From an uncultured Faecalibacterium sp. (GTDB lineage: Bacteria > Bacillota > Clostridia > Oscillospirales > Ruminococcaceae), in assembly GCA_934525325.1 (NCBI GenBank), contig CAKSZE010000002.1, forward strand, positions 1 to 64,000: a stretch of 64,000 bases of DNA, given 5' to 3'. The number at the start of each line of letters is the position of its first letter. The stretch's first letter is position 1. Both the position numbers and the translations under genes were made by a program. Below the pieces are notes generated by a model. The model was given only the letters and a program-made list of their open reading frames with translations. It was not told the origin of the DNA and did no database searches. Positions 24,739 through 32,816 of this stretch are shown here, piece after piece.

Positions 24739-26076
24739 TCAGCTGCCGCTCTTTCTTCTGCGGGCAATGTGCAGGCCGCTGCGCAGCAAAGCGCGGGCTT
24801 CGTCCCCGCCTGCCGTGGGCAGCACCTCCACCTTTACGCCCAGCTGCTGCCCCAGCTGCTCCACCGTGATATCATCAAGGAAGGTATCTTTTTCCTCCCG
24901 CAGCATCACAGCCGGGATGCCCAGTGTTTTTGTGGCAAGTTTGCCTGCGCACTGGTCGATGATGTCGGTGGCGGTGATCAGGCCGGTCACACCCACATTG
25001 CCGCCGAAAAAGCGGTTCTGGATGGTATGGACGTGCACGGTGATCATGGGGTACTGCCGGTGCAGTTCCTCCATCATGCGGGTGATGAGGGGCGCTGCCA
25101 TGGTGCCGGTGACCACATCCAGCTCCTTGGTGCCGTAGATCCGGTGGGGCTTGTCCAGCTCAGCCAGAAACTCTTCCTCGAACAGGCGCATCATACCCAC
25201 GCCGTTTTCCAGCTGGTCGTAGTCCTCGTAGAACGCCGCCGCAGGGATGGGGCGGCCTGCCTTGAGGTACCATTCGTCGCTGGGGTAGATGATGCGCTTG
25301 CCGTGGCGGCGCTTGCACTCATCGCCGAATTCTTCCATAATGTCGATGACCTCGGCGCTGGTCTTTGCATCGTAGGGCACCTGCGGGTACAGATTTTTGC
25401 GGTAATCCGTAATGCCGCAGGGCACGGCTGCAATGCTTTGCACCATGGGGGTCAGTTCCAGCAGGTCAGCAAGGGTGCGGCGCAGCTCGTCGCCATCGTT
25501 GATGCCGCGGCAGAGCACCAGCTGGCAGTTGACGGCAATGCCGCCCTCCACCAGACGGGGCAGATACTTGAGTACCTCGCCGCCGCGCTTATTGGCCAGC
25601 ATCCGCACCCGCAGCTGGGGGTTCGTGGTGTGCACCGAGATATTGATGGGCGAGATGTGCATCTTGATGATGCGGTCGATCTCGTGATCCTGCATATTGG
25701 TCATGGTGATGTAGTTGCCGAACAAAAAGCTCAGCCGTTCGTCATCATCTTTGAAATACAGGCTCTCGCGCATACCGGGGGGCATCTGGTCGATGAAGCA
25801 GAACATACAGTGGTTCGCACAGGTATGCTTTGCATCGCCCAGATAGGTCTTGAACCCGCAGCCAAAGGGACCGCGCTGCGGCCGCTGCACCTCCCACTCC
25901 CGGATGCCGTCTGCCACCCGGGCCTTCAGGTGGAAGCCGCTGCTGTCGGTATAAAAATCGTAGTCCAGCGAGTCGTTCAGCTCGTTATCGTCCACGCTCA
26001 GCAGTTCGTCACCGGGGGCAAGGCCAAGAGCTTCGGCTTCGCTGCCGGCATCTACCTGCTCGATCCGTATCGCCAT
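24739..26076 (-). CDS. DUF512 / radical-SAM-like PDZ protein
   Basis: This 445-residue protein has an N-terminal PDZ-like domain (VDAGSEAEALGLAPGDELLS) and a radical-SAM-like barrel with the cysteine cluster CANHCMFCFIDQMPPGMRES (about 85-105). The DUF512 C-terminal domain ends in VTGLITATDIIDQCAGK. The family (putative Fe-S oxidoreductase) is conserved beside der in Firmicutes. Its reaction is unknown. The second ATG at 26076 is nine bases from GGAGG and is preferred over 26082, which would be too close. Arg/Lys at the very end (ARRRKSGS) could contact nucleic acid. Confidence 0.88.
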   Translation of the reverse strand: MAIRIEQVDAGSEAEALGLAPGDELLSVDDNELNDSLDYDFYTDSSGFHLKARVADGIREWEVQRPQRGPFGCGFKTYLGDAKHTCANHCMFCFIDQMPPGMRESLYFKDDDERLSFLFGNYITMTNMQDHEIDRIIKMHISPINISVHTTNPQLRVRMLANKRGGEVLKYLPRLVEGGIAVNCQLVLCRGINDGDELRRTLADLLELTPMVQSIAAVPCGITDYRKNLYPQVPYDAKTSAEVIDIMEEFGDECKRRHGKRIIYPSDEWYLKAGRPIPAAAFYEDYDQLENGVGMMRLFEEEFLAELDKPHRIYGTKELDVVTGTMAAPLITRMMEELHRQYPMITVHVHTIQNRFFGGNVGVTGLITATDIIDQCAGKLATKTLGIPAVMLREEKDTFLDDITVEQLGQQLGVKVEVLPTAGGDEARALLRSGLHIARRRKSGS

Positions 26077-26168
26077 CTGCATCCACCTCCTTGAAAGAAC
26101 AAGAAGGGGAAGGCTTTGCGCCCTCCCCTTCTGTACATAACACCATTATGCCACCAATTACGCGCAAA

Positions 26169-26348
26169 TTAGGCCTTCTTGATGACTTCCTCGCCCTTGT
26201 AGTAACCGCAGTTGCCACATGCCTGGTGGGGGAGCTTCAGAGAGCCGCAGTTGCTGCACTTCACCAGTGCGGGGGCCTCCAGCTTCCAAACATTGCTGCG
26301 ACGCTTGTCGCGGCGGGCCTTGGAAAGATGTCTCTTAGGTACTGCCAT
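26169..26348 (-). CDS. rpmF: 50S ribosomal protein L32
   Basis: The 59-residue protein begins MAVPKRHLSKARRDKRRSN and contains two CxxC pairs (CSNCGSLK and CGNCGYYKG) that make the zinc ribbon of the zinc-binding L32 form. GGAGG lies before the ATG. It follows the yceD/DUF177 gene by 23 bases, the usual yceD-rpmF pairing. Confidence 0.97.
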   Translation of the reverse strand: MAVPKRHLSKARRDKRRSNVWKLEAPALVKCSNCGSLKLPHQACGNCGYYKGEEVIKKA

Positions 26349-26371
26349 ATTTTTGCACCTCCTTGATGGGT

Positions 26372-26875
26372 TTATCTGTTCAGCAGTGATTTAAGGATCG
26401 CGAGCCTAGTGTCTACGGGGGCATCGGCCTGCTCTGCCGGTGGGCAGATGCATTCCGCCTTTTTCTTACCGCACTGCGGGCAAAGCCCGGCGCAGTCGGG
26501 GCTGCAAAGCAGCACCGTGGGGATCTGGAACATAAACTCCTGATTGAGCCATTCGTCTATGTCCAAGTGTCCTTTTTCGTCCAGCGGAAGATCGAAATCC
26601 GGGTCATCCAGATCCCGCTCCTTGACGATCCACTCCGTATCGACTGTCTCTTCCCGGGTGACCGGGTCCAGACAGCGGGCGCACTCTCCGTGCACCGATG
26701 CCTTTGCCCGCAACGTTATCTGAACCTCGTCGCCATCGGTCTGCGCATCAAAGACGGCTGTGACCGGCTGCGGGATCCTTGCACCGGCATAATCGTACGC
26801 AGATAAATCACACTGAAACTCTGCATGGTACGGTTTTGCGCCGGCTGTGATAAACTTTCTCAGGTCAAATTGCAT
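26372..26875 (-). CDS. yceD: DUF177 (YceD) protein
   Basis: This 167-residue DUF177 protein is found next to rpmF in most bacteria and is implicated in 23S rRNA or ribosome assembly. Seen here are the central RAKASVHGECARCLDPVTRE motif (about 60-78), the acidic DLDDPDFDLPLDEKG stretch and the C-terminal CSPDCAGLCPQCGKKKAECI cysteine cluster, likely zinc-binding. The start at 26875 follows AGAGGTG; earlier open-frame sequence is not homologous. A consensus promoter stands 35 bases upstream. Confidence 0.92.
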   Translation of the reverse strand: MQFDLRKFITAGAKPYHAEFQCDLSAYDYAGARIPQPVTAVFDAQTDGDEVQITLRAKASVHGECARCLDPVTREETVDTEWIVKERDLDDPDFDLPLDEKGHLDIDEWLNQEFMFQIPTVLLCSPDCAGLCPQCGKKKAECICPPAEQADAPVDTRLAILKSLLNR

Positions 26876-26903
26876 AGTACACCTCTGAAAAGGCTGCTTT
26901 GTT

Positions 26904-26932
26904 AGTATAGCGCCAAAGCAACCCTTTGTCAA
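26904..26932 (-). promoter_or_regulatory. Promoter of yceD-rpmF
   Basis: TTGACA (26927-26932) and TATACT (26904-26909) are separated by 17 bases. Confidence 0.8.
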
Positions 26933-26936
26933 CACC

Positions 26937-26990
26937 AAAACAGGCAGAAAACCGAAAAAATTTATTTTTCTCCGGTCTTCTGCCTGTTGG
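26937..26990 (-). terminator. Terminator after the small P-loop gene
   Basis: AACAGGCAGAAGACCG and CGGTTTTCTGCCTGTT pair (minus strand) with one wobble, followed by TTTGG. It lies 30 bases past the stop at 27021. Confidence 0.65.
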
Positions 26991-27020
26991 AAAAGCTTTT
27001 AGCCCTGTTCTTTTATCAAA

Positions 27021-27425
27021 TTACAGGTACTTCTTCACATCGTGGGGCAGTGCGGCCTCGTCTGCGCTGACGGTCACGGTGACCTTAACGCTGTCGCCGG
27101 CAATGGCTGCCATCTCGTCCAGCACAACGCCCAGACGGTTGATATCGTGATCCAGCACCTTCAGGATGCCGTCAATGTACAGGTCGGTGATGTCGTAGTT
27201 GCTTGCCATCAGGCCGGCCACAAAGCCGTACAGCATTTCGCCGCCGGAGATCTTGTACTCGTCCAGATCGATCAGACGTGCTGCAGGAGCGATGTCGTAG
27301 GTGAGCTTCATGCCCTTTTCCACAACAACAACATTGCCTTTGGAGGTCTTGACCGCGTCGTTGATCTGGTCGATCATAGCCTTGGTCTTGCCGGAGCCCT
27401 TGGTACCAACAATCAGTTTAATCAT
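27021..27425 (-). CDS. Small P-loop protein, conserved in Clostridia, function unknown
   Basis: This 134-residue protein begins with a clear Walker A motif (IVGTKGSGKTKAMIDQIN, residues 4-21). A strand-helix pattern follows, with VVVVEKGMKLTYDIAPAARL and a possible Walker B strand (ITDLYIDGILKVLD). It resembles short ATP-binding proteins sometimes annotated as 'twitching motility PilT-like', but no PilT motif is present. There is no membrane segment. It lies 62 bases after pgi in the same direction and has its own terminator. Nucleotide binding is likely from the motif; the role is not known. Confidence 0.7.
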   Translation of the reverse strand: MIKLIVGTKGSGKTKAMIDQINDAVKTSKGNVVVVEKGMKLTYDIAPAARLIDLDEYKISGGEMLYGFVAGLMASNYDITDLYIDGILKVLDHDINRLGVVLDEMAAIAGDSVKVTVTVSADEAALPHDVKKYL

Positions 27426-27487
27426 AGTTCAGTCCTCCTGTATTTTCCACGCCTTGCGGCGGGAGATCATTTTTTACGTTCGGCTTC

Positions 27488-28819
27488 TTACTTCAGCTTT
27501 GCTTCCAGCTCTGCGGTCAGACCCTCGTAGCCGGGCTTGCCCAGCAGGGCGAACATATTCTTCTTGTAGCTTTCCACGCCGGGCTGGTTGAAGGGGTTCA
27601 CGCTCAGCAGATAGCCGCTGCAGGCGCAGGCACGCCAGAAGAAGTAGATCAGGTAGCCCACATTATAAGCGGACAGGTCGTCCACCTCGATCAGCACCTC
27701 GGGCACGCCGCCGTCGGTGTGTGCCAGAATGGTGCCTTCCATGGCCTTGCGGTTGACAACGCTCATGTTCTGGTTTGCCAGGAAGTTCAGGCCGTCAAAG
27801 TTGCCTTCCAGCGGGTCGATGAACAGATCCTGTGCAGGCTTCTTCACATCCACGATGGTCTCGAACATGGTGCGGGAGCCTTCCTGAATGAACTGGCCCA
27901 TGGAGTGCAGGTCGGTGGAGAAGATGCAGCTTGCGGGGAACAGGCCCTTGTTGTCCTTGCCCTCGCTCTCGCCGAACAGCTGCTTGTACCACTCGTTCAT
28001 GAGGGTGAAGTTCGGCTCATAGCACTCGAGGATCTCGATGCTCTTGCCCTTGCGGTACAGGATGTTGCGGATGGCAGCATACTTGTAAGCGTCGTTGTCG
28101 GGGCTGAGAACGGAGAAGCGCTCCATGGCGTCGGCTGCGCCCTGCATCACGTCGTCGATGCTGATGCCAGCGGCAGCGATGGGCAGCAGGCCCACAGCGG
28201 AAAGGACGGAGTAGCGGCCGCCGACGTCATCGGGGACGACGAAGGTGGGCCAGCCCTGTGCGTCAGCCAGCTGCTTGAGGGTGCCCTTGGCACGGTCGGT
28301 GGTGGCATAGATGCGCTTATTGGCCTCTTCCACGCCCATCTCGTCTTCCAGCAGCTTGCGCAGCACACGGAAGGCCAGAGAGGTCTCGGTGGTGGTGCCG
28401 GACTTGGAGATGACGTTGATGGAGAAGCGCTTGCCCTTGCACAGGCTGATGATGTTGTTCAGGTAGGTGGGGCTGATGCTGTTGCCGCAGAAGTAGATCT
28501 TCAGACCATCTTCCAGCTCGTTGTGGTACATACCCTTAACGGCTTCCACAACAGCGCGTGCGCCCAGATAGCTGCCGCCGATACCGGCCACGACCAGAAC
28601 GTCCGAGTCCTCGCGGATCTTGGCAGCGGCTGCCTTGATGCGGGCGAACTCTTCCTTGTCGTAATCCCGGGGCAGGGTCATCCAACCCAGAAAGTCGCTG
28701 CCGGGGCCGTTCTTGGCTTCCAGCTGCTTGTGGGCGGCTTCTACCTGCGGGTAGATGGCTGCATATTCCTCTTCGCTGATGAAGCTGGAGAGGTGTTTCG
28801 TGTTCAGTACAACACTCAT
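27488..28819 (-). CDS. pgi: Glucose-6-phosphate isomerase
   Basis: Pgi interconverts glucose-6-phosphate and fructose-6-phosphate. The 443-residue length fits the Firmicutes type. Motifs: [18 protein letters not shown] (sugar-phosphate site, about 72-90), [18 protein letters not shown] (SIS signature, about 135-150), a Glu-containing [15 protein letters not shown] region, and the C-terminal [16 protein letters not shown] with the ring-opening Lys. ATG 28819 has GGAGG 11 bases upstream. A TTGACT-17-TACACT promoter lies just before it. Together with pfkA in this window it serves upper glycolysis. Confidence 0.96.
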   Translation of the reverse strand: MSVVLNTKHLSSFISEEEYAAIYPQVEAAHKQLEAKNGPGSDFLGWMTLPRDYDKEEFARIKAAAAKIREDSDVLVVAGIGGSYLGARAVVEAVKGMYHNELEDGLKIYFCGNSISPTYLNNIISLCKGKRFSINVISKSGTTTETSLAFRVLRKLLEDEMGVEEANKRIYATTDRAKGTLKQLADAQGWPTFVVPDDVGGRYSVLSAVGLLPIAAAGISIDDVMQGAADAMERFSVLSPDNDAYKYAAIRNILYRKGKSIEILECYEPNFTLMNEWYKQLFGESEGKDNKGLFPASCIFSTDLHSMGQFIQEGSRTMFETIVDVKKPAQDLFIDPLEGNFDGLNFLANQNMSVVNRKAMEGTILAHTDGGVPEVLIEVDDLSAYNVGYLIYFFWRACACSGYLLSVNPFNQPGVESYKKNMFALLGKPGYEGLTAELEAKLK

Positions 28820-28881
28820 TATTATTAAAACCTCCAAACGATCTGCCGGGCCTTTGCCCTGCGAGGAAATATCTTGGTATA

Positions 28882-28910
28882 AGTGTACCGTTCCCTCCGG
28901 GTAAAGTCAA
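28882..28910 (-). promoter_or_regulatory. Promoter of pgi
   Basis: TTGACT (28905-28910) and TACACT (28882-28887) are spaced by 17 bases. Confidence 0.65.
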
Positions 28911-29046
28911 GGTCAAATTCCTTAGATTTCATACAATTTTAATAGTGTTTTTTTGTTTCTTCATCCATATTTGTTCAGGTATCCAACAGCTCTGCCGGGC
29001 GTCCGGCGCACTTTTGTGCGCTGAAGCGCCTTTTTCGGTGCAGGGG

Positions 29047-30279
29047 TCAGGCTGCGGTTCCCCGCAGGCTGTCCCACAACAGCTGCAAAGCTGTGTCAAA
29101 GTCCATGCGGGGCGCATCGGCAGCGGCGCACACAGGGTACTCCCCTTGAAGGGCTTCGCCGCACAGCAGCTGCGCCTTGCCCACCGTTTGACCCCGGGTC
29201 ACCGGGGCTTCCAGCACCTCGGGCAGGGATAGCTGCACGGTCAGCTGCCCGGCGCTCTCTGCGGGCAGCAGGGCGGTGGAGGGCAGCGCGGCGTAATCCA
29301 GCGGCACGGTCTCCTCCGTGCTGCCTTTTACCTTTAATTGCAGCGGACGCTCCTGCGGCAGGGGCACCGGTGCGGCGCGGTAGGCCGCAAAACCGTAGTC
29401 CAGCAGGGTAGTGGCGGCTTCGAACCGCTCCTTGCTGGAAGGTGCTCCCAGCACCACTGCGATGAGGTTCAGCCCGTCCCGGGTGGCGCTGGCGGTAATG
29501 CACACGCCCGCCCCGCCGGTGGTGCCGGTCTTGAGCCCGGTGATGCCGTTGTACCGCCGCAGCAGCTTATTGGTGTTCACCAGCTGGGTCTGCCCGCCCC
29601 GCAAGGTATCTGTCCAGATGCCGGTATAGTGCAGCACCTCCGGGCAGGTATTCAGGATGGTACGGCTCAGGACCGCCACATCCCGTGCGGTGGAAAGATG
29701 TCCCTCGGTGTCCAGCCCGCAGGCATTGCGGAAGGTGGTGTGTTCCATGCCCAGCTCTGCGGCGCGGGCGTTCATCTGCTGCACAAAGGCAGGCTCGCTG
29801 CCGCCCACCAGCTCTGCCACTGCCACCGCCGCATCGTTGGCGGAGGACACACAGATGGCTTTGAGCATCTCGTCCAGCGTGAACTGCTCCCCGGGCTCCA
29901 GCCAGATCTGACTGCCGCCCATGTGGTAGGCGTGCTCGCTGACCGGCACGGCGGTGTCCATGGTCAGCCGCCCGGCGTGCACCGCTTCAAAGGTGAGCAG
30001 CAGGGTCATCACCTTAGTGATGGAAGCGATGGGCATGGTCTGGTCGGCATTCATCTCGTAAAGCACCGTGCCGCTGGTCTGGTCGATGAGCATCGCCGCG
30101 CGGCAGGGCAGGGTAAGCTGCGGCGGGGTGACCGTCAGGGTCTGCACTGCCGGTTCCGCCTGCGCCTGCACCGCCGGTTGGATGCGCAGCCCCTTGCCCT
30201 GCGCCGAGCCGAAGGCCAGCGCAAACAGCCAGAAGCAGACCACCCCCGCGCACAGCAGTGCCAGATTTCTCCGTTCCAT
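29047..30279 (-). CDS. D-alanyl-D-alanine carboxypeptidase (penicillin-binding protein)
   Basis: This 410-residue serine peptidase trims the terminal D-Ala from peptidoglycan stem peptides outside the membrane. An N-terminal signal/anchor (about 5-25) precedes the S11 domain. That domain has SxxK as ASITKVMTLL (about 86-95), SxN as CVSSANDAAVAVAE (about 144-157) and KTG as TGLKTGTTGGAGVCITA (about 248-264). The C-terminal PBP5-like beta domain follows (about 300-390). It matches DacF/DacB-type enzymes of Firmicutes. It appears monocistronic. Confidence 0.93.
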   Translation of the reverse strand: MERRNLALLCAGVVCFWLFALAFGSAQGKGLRIQPAVQAQAEPAVQTLTVTPPQLTLPCRAAMLIDQTSGTVLYEMNADQTMPIASITKVMTLLLTFEAVHAGRLTMDTAVPVSEHAYHMGGSQIWLEPGEQFTLDEMLKAICVSSANDAAVAVAELVGGSEPAFVQQMNARAAELGMEHTTFRNACGLDTEGHLSTARDVAVLSRTILNTCPEVLHYTGIWTDTLRGGQTQLVNTNKLLRRYNGITGLKTGTTGGAGVCITASATRDGLNLIAVVLGAPSSKERFEAATTLLDYGFAAYRAAPVPLPQERPLQLKVKGSTEETVPLDYAALPSTALLPAESAGQLTVQLSLPEVLEAPVTRGQTVGKAQLLCGEALQGEYPVCAAADAPRMDFDTALQLLWDSLRGTAA

Positions 30280-30409
30280 TCCTCATACCTCCCCGCGCAA
30301 ACTCTCTTTTTGCAGTGTATGCCGCCGCCTGCGCCGGTATGCCGCTGGGCAGTTTGCGCATTTTGGGCGCAAAATTTCGGTATTTATACACAAACTGTGA
30401 ACGCATCTG

Positions 30410-30438
30410 TTGCAAAGCGCCGTGCTTTGCGGTATTCT
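30410..30438 (+). promoter_or_regulatory. Promoter of the Tat-type lipoprotein gene
   Basis: TTGCAA and TATTCT lie 17 bases apart, about 60 bases before the ATG. Confidence 0.6.
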
Positions 30439-30497
30439 ATATGTAGCAGAGAACTTCTGCATTTTGGATGTATTGATTCTATTTTGGAGGGATTTTT

Positions 30498-31100
30498 ATG
30501 AGCACGATTTCTCGCCGCACGTTCCTGAAACTGGCTGGCGCTACTGCGGTTGCCACCGCCGGTGCTTCTATGCTGACTGGCTGCTCCTGGTTTGATAATA
30601 TCGAGCTGGTGATCATGGGCAGCGTTGATGATGGCGAAACCTATAAGGAGGTTCTCCGTAAGCCTCTGCCTCGCATTGCAGTCAACTTTGTAAAGGGCAA
30701 CATCAATCTGGCTCTGAAGCTGGTCAAGAAGTACGGTCCCGAGGAGTACAAGGGCGCTGATGTGTCTGTTGACAGCAGCTACCCGAACTCTCTCACCTTT
30801 ATCAAGGACGAAAAGACCGGCAAGGAGAGCCTGATCATCGCCGTCAAGCTTGCCATGGTCGAGGTCGATTACGAAGTATTTGTTAACGGCAAGAGCGTCA
30901 GCTCCGGCAAGCAGAAGTTCCCCAAGGGCGTTACCGGCGTTGACGAGGAGACCGCCCGCAATATCATTGACGAGGTTCGCAAGAGCAATGACAAGATTCC
31001 CGAAAATTACGAGTTCGACAGCAGTGTTGACAACAACCTGAAGCTCGTTGGCGGTAAGATCATCGTTGCTCTGAAGGTCAAAGTGCCTGAGCAGGTCTGA
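30498..31100 (+). CDS. Lipoprotein with twin-arginine-type signal, function unknown
   Basis: This 200-residue exported protein starts STISRRTFLKLAGATAVATA, a textbook Tat motif (SRRTFLK), followed by the lipobox MLTGC (Cys about 29). The mature domain is not recognised. It alternates short strands and acidic/basic segments (VDYEVFVNGKSVSSGKQKF, GKIIVALKVKVPEQV) and carries no catalytic signature. GGAGGG precedes the ATG. Codon use is shifted to T-ending codons relative to neighbours, which often marks either high expression in this genome or a different origin. A strong terminator follows, so it is a single-gene unit. Confidence 0.8.
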   Translation: MSTISRRTFLKLAGATAVATAGASMLTGCSWFDNIELVIMGSVDDGETYKEVLRKPLPRIAVNFVKGNINLALKLVKKYGPEEYKGADVSVDSSYPNSLTFIKDEKTGKESLIIAVKLAMVEVDYEVFVNGKSVSSGKQKFPKGVTGVDEETARNIIDEVRKSNDKIPENYEFDSSVDNNLKLVGGKIIVALKVKVPEQV

Positions 31101-31124
31101 TTCCACTAATATTTGCACCCAACG

Positions 31125-31153
31125 GGGGATGGACGTTTGTCCATCCCCTTTTT
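31125..31153 (+). terminator. Terminator after the Tat-type lipoprotein gene
   Basis: GGGGATGGAC/GTCCATCCCC is a perfect 10-bp stem with a TTT loop followed by TTTTT. Confidence 0.9.
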
Positions 31154-31198
31154 GCTGCCTTTTTTCGCCCTCTGCCGCCGGGCGGTGCAATTCCGGTC

Positions 31199-31228
31199 TT
31201 GCGTGCTGCCGTTGTTTTGTTATATAAT
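31199..31228 (+). promoter_or_regulatory. Promoter of mtaB
   Basis: TTGCGT and TATAAT with an 18-base spacer lie 48 bases before the ATG. Confidence 0.65.
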
Positions 31229-31276
31229 GAAGAGTAGACCCTATTTTATCCCATTTTGTGGAAAGGAACCCCTCTC

Positions 31277-32572
31277 ATGCGAGTTTGTTTTTATACCTTG
31301 GGCTGCAAGGTCAACCTGAACGAGACCGGCGCGCTGGAACAGCTGTTCCGCGCCAACGGCTTTACCATTGCGCAGGAAGGCGAAGCAGCGGACGTGTTCA
31401 TCGTGAACAGCTGCACCGTGACCAACTTCGGCGACCAGAAGAGCCGCAAGTGGCTGCGCCGCAAAAAGCGCGAGAATCCGGGTGCGGTGACGGTGCTGAC
31501 CGGCTGCTACCCGCAGGCCTTCCCGGAGGAGGCCGCGCAGTTCATGGAAGCCGACCTTGTGTGCGGCAACGGCGACCGCAAGGCCATCTTGGAGAATGTG
31601 CAAAAGCTGCTGGACGGCCACGAGCGCATCGTGGCCATTGCCCCGCATCAGCGCGGCGAGCAGTTCGAGGAGCTGCCGGTGGAGCGGTTCGAGACCCACA
31701 CCCGCGCTTTTATCAAGGTAGAGGACGGCTGCAACCGGCAGTGCGCCTACTGCGTCATCCCCCGCGCCCGCGGGCCGGTGCGCAGCCGCGCCGAGGAGAG
31801 CATTCTGGCCGAGCTGCACCAGCTGGCCGCTGCCGGTTACCGCGAGGTGGTGCTCAGCGCCATCTCCCTGCCCAGCTACGGGCTGGACACCGGCACGAAC
31901 CTCGTGGAGCTGGTGGAAAAGTGTGCACAGGTGCCGGGCATCGAGCGCATCCGTCTGGGCAGCCTTGACCCCGATATGCTCACCCCGGAGTTCATCTCCC
32001 GGCTGGCGGCGGTGGACAAGCTTTGCCCCCAGTTCCACCTGAGTTTGCAGAGCGGCTGCACCGCCACCCTGCGCCGGATGCGCCGGGTGTACACCGCACA
32101 GGAGTACGCACAGGTGGTGGAGCAGATCCGCGCCGCCTACGGCAGCCGCCCGGTCAGCTTTACCACCGACTGCATCTGCGGCTTCCCCGGCGAGACGGCG
32201 GAGGACTTTGAGGAGAGCTGTGAATTTTTGAAGAAGATCGGCTTTGTCAAAGTGCATGTGTTCCCCTACTCCCGCCGCAGCGGCACCCCGGCTTATGATT
32301 TCCCGGATCAGATCCACGAGCGGGAAAAGCAGGAGCGCAGCCGCCGCATGAACGCCGTAGCCGAGCAGGTGCGCTGCGAGGCACTGGCTGCCTTTGAGGG
32401 CACCGAGGACGAGGTGTTGTTGGAAACGCCCCTGTCCGGTACCCTGTTCACCGGCTACACCCGGCTGTACATCCCGGTGGTGGTCTCTGCCCCCGGCTGC
32501 GAGAGCGGGCAGATCGTGCGGGTAAAGCTGGGCCGCTACGATGGCGAGCGGGTGCGTGCAGCACTTTGCTGA
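31277..32572 (+). CDS. mtaB: tRNA t6A37 methylthiotransferase MtaB
   Basis: This radical-SAM enzyme converts t6A to ms2t6A at position 37 of tRNAs reading ANN codons. The 431-residue protein has the N-terminal UPF0004 domain with three Cys ligands (CFYTLGCKVNLNET, VNSCTVTNFGDQKSRK, VLTGCYPQ). It also has the radical-SAM motif CNRQCAYCVIPRARG (about 153-167) and a C-terminal TRAM-like domain (TGYTRLYIPVVV...GQIVRVKL). The CVIPRARG context is typical of MtaB rather than MiaB or RimO. GAAAGGAA precedes ATG 31277. Confidence 0.94.
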   Translation: MRVCFYTLGCKVNLNETGALEQLFRANGFTIAQEGEAADVFIVNSCTVTNFGDQKSRKWLRRKKRENPGAVTVLTGCYPQAFPEEAAQFMEADLVCGNGDRKAILENVQKLLDGHERIVAIAPHQRGEQFEELPVERFETHTRAFIKVEDGCNRQCAYCVIPRARGPVRSRAEESILAELHQLAAAGYREVVLSAISLPSYGLDTGTNLVELVEKCAQVPGIERIRLGSLDPDMLTPEFISRLAAVDKLCPQFHLSLQSGCTATLRRMRRVYTAQEYAQVVEQIRAAYGSRPVSFTTDCICGFPGETAEDFEESCEFLKKIGFVKVHVFPYSRRSGTPAYDFPDQIHEREKQERSRRMNAVAEQVRCEALAAFEGTEDEVLLETPLSGTLFTGYTRLYIPVVVSAPGCESGQIVRVKLGRYDGERVRAALC

Positions 32573-32689
32573 AAATTTTTCATTTTACTTGTACATTCTG
32601 TGCATCCGCATGAATACAATAAATTTTTAACGATTTTTGTATTTTGCCCTTTCCATACGCACGTCTTTATGTTAAAATGAAGATGGATT

Positions 32690-32780
32690 TATCGGGTCCG
32701 GCGTGCTGTAAGCAACCAGCACGGTACCATCCGCGCCCGTATAGCGCCGTTTTTATGCCCTGCACACAGGGCAGGCGGCT
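32690..32780 (+). promoter_or_regulatory. Structured leader with terminator-like 3' part, upstream of hydrogenase gene
   Basis: The 244-base gap before the hydrogenase gene holds an outer CGGG/CCCG pairing enclosing hairpin CGTGCTG/CAGCACG (32701-32724). A second stem follows: AGCGCC/GGCGGCT with inner GCCCTG/CAGGGC, then CCGTTTTT (32742-32787). The layout resembles an aptamer plus intrinsic terminator. It does not match riboswitch classes I can recall by sequence. A TTAAAAT -10-like box is about 20 bases before it. Confidence 0.5.
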
Positions 32781-32816
32781 CCGTTTTTGGCTGTTTCTGA
32801 ACAAGGAGAGATTGGA

